Below are positions 5,839 through 9,205 of a stretch of 9,205 bases of DNA, one piece after another. Every line of letters starts with the position of its first letter. Position 1 is the first letter of the stretch. Made by a program: the position numbers and the translations under genes. The notes below the pieces were generated by a model, which saw only the letters and a list, made by a program, of their open reading frames with translations, ran no database searches and was not told the DNA's origin. The DNA comes from CAYSRC01 sp964433495 (GTDB lineage Bacteria > Bacillota > Clostridia > Oscillospirales > Ruminococcaceae): the NCBI GenBank assembly GCA_964433495.1, contig CAYSRC010000061.1:1-9205 (forward strand). The letters are read 5' to 3'.

Positions 5839-5988
5839 ACGGCGGCTTTGCAAGCCGTGTGCGCCGAGAGGGCGCGCTGCGGTGTTCGGCGGTCGCTCGG
5901 GGATCGACGACATCAGGCGGCAGAGCGGGCCCGGGGTTTTAGAAGTAAGAAAAACACAGGCGTTTACAATGAACGGGGGAATTCTGCA
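5839..5988 (+). other. Structured 150-nt leader of degV
   Basis: The leader opens with two back-to-back hairpins: CGGCTT-TGC-AAGCCG (5843-5857) and GCGCC-GAGAG-GGCGC (5861-5875). A GC-rich stretch with the palindrome CGGGCCCG follows, then an A-rich segment to the ribosome binding site. No riboswitch or T-box signature was recognised, and no terminator/antiterminator pair is obvious. Confidence 0.35.
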
Positions 5989-6840
5989 ATGGTTAAGATC
6001 ATGGCCGACAGCACCTGCGATCTCTCGCGGGAGCTGCTCGAAAGATACGAAGTGTCGGTTATCCCGCTGCACATCGTGCTCGGCGACAGGGAGTACGAGG
6101 ACGGCGCGCAGATAACGCCCGACGACATCTTTAAATGGGCGGACGAACACAACACCACGCCCAAGACCGCGGCGCCGTCGCTCGAGCGGGCGTGCGAGAC
6201 GATGCGCCCGTTTGTGCAGGCGGGCGGCGAGGCGGTCGTGTTCTGCATCTCGGAGGACATGTCCACGACCGCCAACGTCATGCGCCTTGCGGCCGAGGAG
6301 CTCGGTGCGGCGGAGAGGGTCACCGTCATAAACTCGGAGAACCTCTCGACCGGCATCGGTCTTTTGGTGATCGAGGCGGCCGAGATGGCAAAGCGCGGGA
6401 TGTCCGCAAAGGAGATCGAGGCCGGGATACTGAAGCTCAGGCCTCTCGTGCGGGCGAGCTTTGTGGTGGACACGCTGACCTATCTGCACAGGGGCGGACG
6501 GTGCAGCTCGGTCGCGGCGATGGCGGGCAGCGTGCTCAAGCTTCACCCCAAGATCGTGGTCGAGGGCGGCAGGATGTCGGCGGCAAAAAAGTATCGCGGG
6601 CCGATAGGCTCGGTTATTATGGCGTACGCGCGCGACCTCGAGCCGGCGCTCAAAAACGCGCGCCCCGAACGGGTGTTCATCACCCACTCGGGCTGCGAGC
6701 GCGACACGGTCGAGGCGGTGCGCGGCTATCTCGGCTCCCTCGGCGTGTTTGCGGAGATCCTCGAGACCCGCGCGGGCGGCGTCATCTCAAGCCACTGCGG
6801 CCCCGGCACGCTCGGCGTGCTGTTTATCTCGAAGGGCTGA
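5989..6840 (+). CDS. DegV-family fatty-acid-binding protein (FakB-like)
   Basis: DegV proteins bind one fatty acid and, where a FakA kinase is present, present it for phosphorylation so that exogenous fatty acids enter phospholipid synthesis. The 283-residue length is typical. Family signatures occur in order: MADSTCDLS (5-13), VIPLHIVLGD (24-33), TTPKTAAPS (56-64), FCISEDMSTTANVM (85-98), the INSENLSTGIGLLV segment (114-127), LTYLHRGGRCSS (163-174), ITHSGCERD (231-239) and SSHCGPGTLGVLF (267-279). The SEDMSTTAN loop replaces the more usual SSGLSGTYQ. ATG 5989 has GGGGGA (5975-5980) at 8 nt; the in-frame region upstream is leader. It is single-gene, between its own promoter and terminators. 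No FakA kinase gene is in the window, so whether it acts as FakB is inferred from family. Confidence 0.93.
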   Translation: MVKIMADSTCDLSRELLERYEVSVIPLHIVLGDREYEDGAQITPDDIFKWADEHNTTPKTAAPSLERACETMRPFVQAGGEAVVFCISEDMSTTANVMRLAAEELGAAERVTVINSENLSTGIGLLVIEAAEMAKRGMSAKEIEAGILKLRPLVRASFVVDTLTYLHRGGRCSSVAAMAGSVLKLHPKIVVEGGRMSAAKKYRGPIGSVIMAYARDLEPALKNARPERVFITHSGCERDTVEAVRGYLGSLGVFAEILETRAGGVISSHCGPGTLGVLFISKG

Positions 6841-6861
6841 GCGCGCGGTATTGCCGCGCGC
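6841..6861 (+). other. Hairpin directly after degV stop
   Basis: GCGCGCGG (6841-6848) pairs perfectly with CCGCGCGC (6854-6861) around TATTG, beginning at the base after the stop codon. There is no T-run; it probably shields the mRNA 3' end ahead of the true terminator at 6871-6900. Confidence 0.5.
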
Positions 6862-6870
6862 CCAAGCATT

Positions 6871-6900
6871 AACCCCCGTCGCTTGTTCGGCGGGGGTTTT
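6871..6900 (+). terminator. Intrinsic terminator after degV
   Basis: An 11-bp stem (6871-6881 with 6888-6898, one G-T pair; core CCCCCG/CGGGGG) closes the loop CTTGTT and runs into TTTT (6897-6900). On the minus strand the tail is only TTAATG, so it would be a poor terminator for the DHFR-like gene. Confidence 0.8.
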
Positions 6901-6939
6901 GTGTGTCGCCTGTCGGCGGGACGGGACGGCGCGCGGGAA

Positions 6940-6968
6940 GCGTTTTTGGGGGCGGTTTTCAAAAATGC
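6940..6968. other. Inverted repeat downstream of DHFR-like gene
   Basis: GCGTTTTTG (6940-6948) pairs with CAAAAATGC (6960-6968), nine pairs with one G-T, around an 11-nt loop. It lies 55-83 bp past the stop of the minus-strand DHFR-like gene. It lacks a U-run on the minus strand, so its role in termination is doubtful. Confidence 0.35.
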
Positions 6969-7022
6969 GGGCCTGTGTCTCACATCCTTTTGCCTCGCGG
7001 CGATGCCCCGACGGGCCGAAAG

Positions 7023-7553
7023 CTACCGCCTTACATAGATTAAATCGGTCATGCCGTTGTAGGAGCGCGCCTTCACCAGACGCAGCTTGATCTCGTGCTC
7101 AATGCCCTCAAAAAGGCGGAGTCCCGAGCCCAAAAGCGTCGGGATGACGGTGATATAATAGCGGTCGATCATATCCTCTGCCGTCAGCTGACGGACGATG
7201 TCGTCCCCGCCGCAGACCCAAATGTCCTTTCCGCTCTTGTTGCGCAGCTCTCTCACCAACGCGGCGGGGCTCGTGTTCACAAATCGGATGTTTTTGCGGG
7301 AGGCGTATTCACCGTGCGTGACGACATAGGTCGTGAAGCGGTCATAGACCCACTCGTCGGGGGAGAGCTCGGTGACGATCTGACGATAGGTGTTGTGCCC
7401 CATCACAACGGTGTCAATGTCCTCGACAAACGCGGTATAGGCGTCAAAATCCTCGCCGCTGTCCCCCTGCCCGCCCGGCCAATCGACCCCGCCCCCGCTG
7501 TCCGCGATGTACCCGTCAAGACTCATCGCGATAAACAAAACAATTTCCCGCAT
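7023..7553 (-). CDS. Dihydrofolate reductase-like (RibD C-terminal) protein
   Basis: This 176-residue protein belongs to the RibD C-terminal/DHFR-like superfamily (the YwjB/YyaP type), which shares the NADPH-binding reductase fold of DHFR. Signatures are LFIAMSLDGYIAD (6-18) at the N-terminus, TVVMGHNTYRQ (48-58), VCGGDDIVRQL (113-123, the nucleotide-binding Gly-Gly turn), and IPTLLGSGLRLF (137-148). Length is typical for the stand-alone form. These proteins are not the housekeeping folate enzyme, and their natural substrates are mostly unknown; a role as a pterin or flavin-precursor reductase is only a guess. The start at 7553 has AGGAGG (7561-7566) 7 nt upstream. A perfect 17-bp inverted repeat sits immediately upstream of that site. 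It stands alone, convergent with degV and divergent from the transporter gene. Confidence 0.9.
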   Translation of the reverse strand: MREIVLFIAMSLDGYIADSGGGVDWPGGQGDSGEDFDAYTAFVEDIDTVVMGHNTYRQIVTELSPDEWVYDRFTTYVVTHGEYASRKNIRFVNTSPAALVRELRNKSGKDIWVCGGDDIVRQLTAEDMIDRYYITVIPTLLGSGLRLFEGIEHEIKLRLVKARSYNGMTDLIYVRR

Positions 7554-7568
7554 GTCGCCGCCTCCTGC

Positions 7569-7585
7569 CGTGGGGTTACCCCACG
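7569..7585 (-). promoter_or_regulatory. Perfect inverted repeat before DHFR-like gene, candidate operator
   Basis: CGTGGGGT (7569-7576) and ACCCCACG (7578-7585) are perfect inverted arms around one central T. The repeat ends two bases from the AGGAGG site of the DHFR-like gene. A one-base loop cannot form a full-length RNA hairpin, which favours a DNA site for a dimeric regulator. No matching consensus or regulator was recognised, and no convincing promoter was located upstream. Confidence 0.5.
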
Positions 7586-7970
7586 CACGTCATCGCATAT
7601 TCCCGCCGCCCTCGGGCACAATAAAAGGCCCTTTCGCCGTTAAAATCCCACCGCACGGGTGTTTTTTTAAAGATACAACGCCGGACGGTTTTATTGTGTC
7701 ACAAGCCGCGGGGGGCTGTCAAGACGTCCTGCCGGGCGGTTGCCGCCCCGCGAACGGACTGTGCGGAACGGCGCGCCCGAGGTTTGAGAGATTTTGTTTT
7801 GATGAACCCAAAAGACCGGGGCCTCCTTCTACAGAGGGGGGTCAAGAGACCCGAGAGCAGAGCGGGACGGCGACGCAAAAGGACGCAGCAGCGGCAATTG
7901 TTATAAAATAGGACGAAATATAAAAAATAATCTATTCAAAACACAGAAAAGTCTCCTATACCGCAAATAA
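7586..7970. other. Long non-coding intergenic stretch
   Basis: About 385 bp with no supportable gene. The open frames here have Pro/Arg-rich, low-complexity translations and no ribosome binding sites. It is GC-rich to about 7895, then turns abruptly AT-rich. Local folds include GGGCGG-TTG-CCGCCC (7734-7748), which competes with CGCGGGG (7707-7713) pairing CCCCGCG (7746-7752), and GGGTC-AAGA-GACCC (7839-7852). A weak extra promoter may be TTCAAA (7935-7940), 16 bp, TATACC (7957-7962). It may be decayed sequence or a long upstream regulatory region. Confidence 0.4.
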
Positions 7971-7973
7971 CTG

Positions 7974-8005
7974 TTTACTTTAGTATGCTACTATGCTAAT
8001 ATAAT
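7974..8005 (+). promoter_or_regulatory. Promoter of substrate-binding-protein gene with internal repeats
   Basis: TTTACT (7974-7979), a 17-bp spacer and TAATAT (7997-8002) form a likely sigma-A promoter; an overlapping TATAAT (8000-8005) is a better -10 but gives a 20-bp spacer. The spacer holds TAGTA-TGC-TACTA (7981-7993), an inverted repeat, and TATGCTA repeated directly at 7984-7990 and 7992-7998. A regulator bound there would block RNA polymerase. The surrounding 100 bp is strikingly AT-rich. Confidence 0.6.
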
Positions 8006-8012
8006 AAAGCAA

Positions 8013-8029
8013 CGCGGGGCACGCCCGCG
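8013..8029 (+). other. Leader hairpin before substrate-binding-protein gene
   Basis: CGCGGG (8013-8018) pairs with CCCGCG (8024-8029) around GCACG. It lies at the start of the transcript, directly before the AAAGGGG ribosome binding site (8033-8039), and may stabilise the mRNA. Confidence 0.4.
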
Positions 8030-8049
8030 CAGAAAGGGGTTGTAAAGGA

Positions 8050-8919
8050 ATGAAAAAGATATCTGTTTATCTGTTGGTTTTGGCTCTTGCGCTGACGATG
8101 CTCGCAGGCTGCTCGGCCGCGCCTGCCGATGCGGGCGGCAGCGACGGCGGGGATGTCGCTGCCGGCGGCGGTGCAGCGGATGACACGGGCGGCGACAGCA
8201 CGGGATTGCTCGGCGAGGACAACGTGTTCACCGTCGGCTTTGACCAGGAGTTTCCGCCGTTCGGCTATGTCGGCGCGGACGGCGAGTTCACCGGCCTCGA
8301 CCTCGAGATGGCGAAGGAGCTGTGCGCGAGGCTCGGCTGGGAGATAGCGCTTCAGCCCATCGACTGGGACGCCAAGGATTTGGAGCTTGCGTCGGGCACG
8401 ATCGACTGCATCTGGAACGGTTTTACCATGAACGGGCGCGAGGACGACTATACCTGGTCGGTGCCCTACTATGACAACACGCAGGTGTTTATCGTGCGCG
8501 CCGACTCGGGCATTGCGGCGTTTGCGGATCTCGCGGGCAAGACCGTCGAGGTTCAAAAGGACTCGTCGGCGCTCGCGGCCCTCAAAGACAACGAAGAGCT
8601 GCTCTCGAGCTTCGGCGAGCTCGTCGAGATAGCCGACTACAACACGGCGTTCATGGATCTCGAGATGGGCTCGTGCGACGCGGTGGCGATCGACGCGGGC
8701 GTCGCAAACTTCCAGATCGCGGGCAGGGAGGACGAGTTCACCGTCCTCGACGAGGCAATCTCCACCGAGGAGTACGCGATAGGTTTCCTCAAGGGCAACA
8801 CCGCGCTGCGCGACGCGGTCGAGCAGGAGCTGCTCAAGATGGCGGAGGACGGCACGGTCGAGAGGGTCGTCGAGATGTTCCCCGACGTCGACAAGACCAA
8901 CATCAGCATCCTGAGATAG
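8050..8919 (+). CDS. Amino-acid ABC transporter substrate-binding lipoprotein
   Basis: This 289-residue protein is a family-3 solute-binding protein (SBP_bac_3) that captures a polar amino acid or cystine outside the membrane for an ABC importer. It has a lipoprotein signal with lipobox L18-A-G-C21, a Gly/Asp/Ala-rich low-complexity tether (about 22-56), then the two-lobed domain. Signatures are FTVGFDQEFPPFGY (60-73), FTGLDLEMAKELCARLGW (80-97), SGTIDCIWNGFTMNGRED (115-132; Arg130 is in the usual carboxylate-binding position), YDNTQVFIVR (141-150), the hinge segment LAGKTVEVQKDSSA (161-174), and the second-lobe CDAVAIDAGVANF (209-221). ATG 8050 follows AAAGGGG (8033-8039) by 10 nt. Permease and ATPase genes usually follow; here the 286 bp to the window end hold none and include a strong inverted repeat, so the protein either shares a distant transporter or its partners lie beyond. 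The exact ligand is not determined. Confidence 0.93.
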   Translation: MKKISVYLLVLALALTMLAGCSAAPADAGGSDGGDVAAGGGAADDTGGDSTGLLGEDNVFTVGFDQEFPPFGYVGADGEFTGLDLEMAKELCARLGWEIALQPIDWDAKDLELASGTIDCIWNGFTMNGREDDYTWSVPYYDNTQVFIVRADSGIAAFADLAGKTVEVQKDSSALAALKDNEELLSSFGELVEIADYNTAFMDLEMGSCDAVAIDAGVANFQIAGREDEFTVLDEAISTEEYAIGFLKGNTALRDAVEQELLKMAEDGTVERVVEMFPDVDKTNISILR

Positions 8920-8974
8920 GGGCTGCGGACGAAGAGAGTGCGCCGCGAAGGGTGCTCGGACAGGCGTGCGAATA

Positions 8975-9015
8975 AAGCGGTGTCGGGCGCCGACATGGGG
9001 AGCCCGACACCGCTT
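8975..9015 (+). terminator. Perfect 14-bp inverted repeat after substrate-binding-protein gene
   Basis: The arms at 8975-8988 (AAGCGGTGTCGGGC) and 9002-9015 are perfect complements around a 13-nt loop, 55 bp past the stop codon. Only TT ends the stem on the plus strand, without a U-run. It may end transcription, stabilise the mRNA 3' end, or set a lower level of read-through to genes beyond the window. Confidence 0.55.
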
Positions 9016-9156
9016 GCTGTCGGCGGGGAGAAGATTTCGCACCGGGAAGGTTCGGAAGCAGCTCAAAATTTGGCGCGAGCCTCTTAATGCCCCCCTTACC
9101 GCGCGGCGGCCGTAATCGGAACCCGAGGGATGAGAGTAAGCTTTAAGTCCCGGAAA

Positions 9157-9203
9157 CCTTCCCCCTCGGGGGAAGGGGGACCGCCCCGCGGTGGATGAGG
9201 GGC
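9157..9203. repeat. REP-like interspersed hairpin repeat
   Basis: CCTTCCCC-CTCG-GGGGAAGG (9157-9176) is a perfect 8-bp hairpin. It is followed by GGGGG and a second hairpin, ACCGC-CCC-GCGGT (9180-9192), then GGATGAGGGG. I recognise this layout from memory as a family repeated between genes in many gut Firmicutes; it codes for nothing. The window ends here, so the element may continue. Confidence 0.6.
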
Positions 9204-9205
9204 CA

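Noticed and set aside
5764..6687. Long minus-strand open frame opposite degV
   Set aside because: It is a shadow of the DegV gene with Arg/His-rich composition and no family signature. Its 3' end also runs through the degV promoter and the hairpin at 5769-5799.
7507..7911. Plus-strand open frame of 134 codons across the 7586-7911 gap
   Set aside because: Its start lies antisense in the DHFR-like gene, it has no ribosome binding site, and its translation is Pro/Gly/Arg-rich low complexity.
7996..9066. Long minus-strand open frame of 356 codons
   Set aside because: It is antisense to the well-supported substrate-binding protein, Arg/Val/His-rich as expected for a shadow frame in GC-rich DNA, and matches no family I recognise.

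Overview
The window is GC-rich chromosomal DNA from what looks like an endospore-forming Firmicute of class Clostridia, probably an uncultured Oscillospirales or Christensenellales-like gut lineage. The evidence is a SpoIIP homologue, a DUF4358 lipoprotein, a MerR-TipAS regulator, strong AGGAGG-type ribosome binding sites, TTGACA/TATAAT-type promoters, and a hairpin repeat ending in GATGAGGGG of a kind I associate from memory with gut Firmicutes. The taxonomic call is inference. There are nine protein genes. I found no tRNA, rRNA, CRISPR array, transposase or phage gene.

Layout. Bases 1-296 are non-coding and hold two related, foldable repeat units plus a G-rich repeat. A near-consensus promoter (297-325) then drives a membrane-anchored SGNH/GDSL-fold protein (382-1215), followed by a DUF4358 lipoprotein (1288-1752). 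Both probably act outside the membrane and end at a two-way terminator. On the minus strand, rpsT (3053-3307) and prmA (1903-2865) read toward that terminator. These encode ribosomal protein S20 and the methyltransferase that modifies ribosomal protein L11. Divergent from rpsT, on the plus strand, is spoIIP (3471-4637), a peptidoglycan hydrolase of engulfment. The rpsT promoter lies in the shared 163-bp gap.

Next come a MerR-family regulator with a TipAS drug-binding domain (4910-5635), whose promoter has the long spacer and dyad typical of this family, and a DegV fatty-acid-binding protein (5989-6840) with its own promoter, structured leader and terminators. A minus-strand dihydrofolate reductase-like (RibD C-terminal) protein follows (7023-7553). 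After about 420 bp of non-coding DNA comes an amino-acid ABC transporter substrate-binding lipoprotein (8050-8919) with no permease or ATPase beside it. The window closes with a perfect 14-bp inverted repeat and an interspersed hairpin repeat.

Most genes are separate transcription units with individual promoters and terminators. The only likely operons are SGNH-DUF4358 and possibly rpsT-prmA. I see no new multi-gene system. The least explained signals are the paired foldable units at 1-160, the substitution of the usual catalytic His in the SGNH protein, the operator-like repeats before the substrate-binding protein and the DHFR-like gene, and the structured degV leader.
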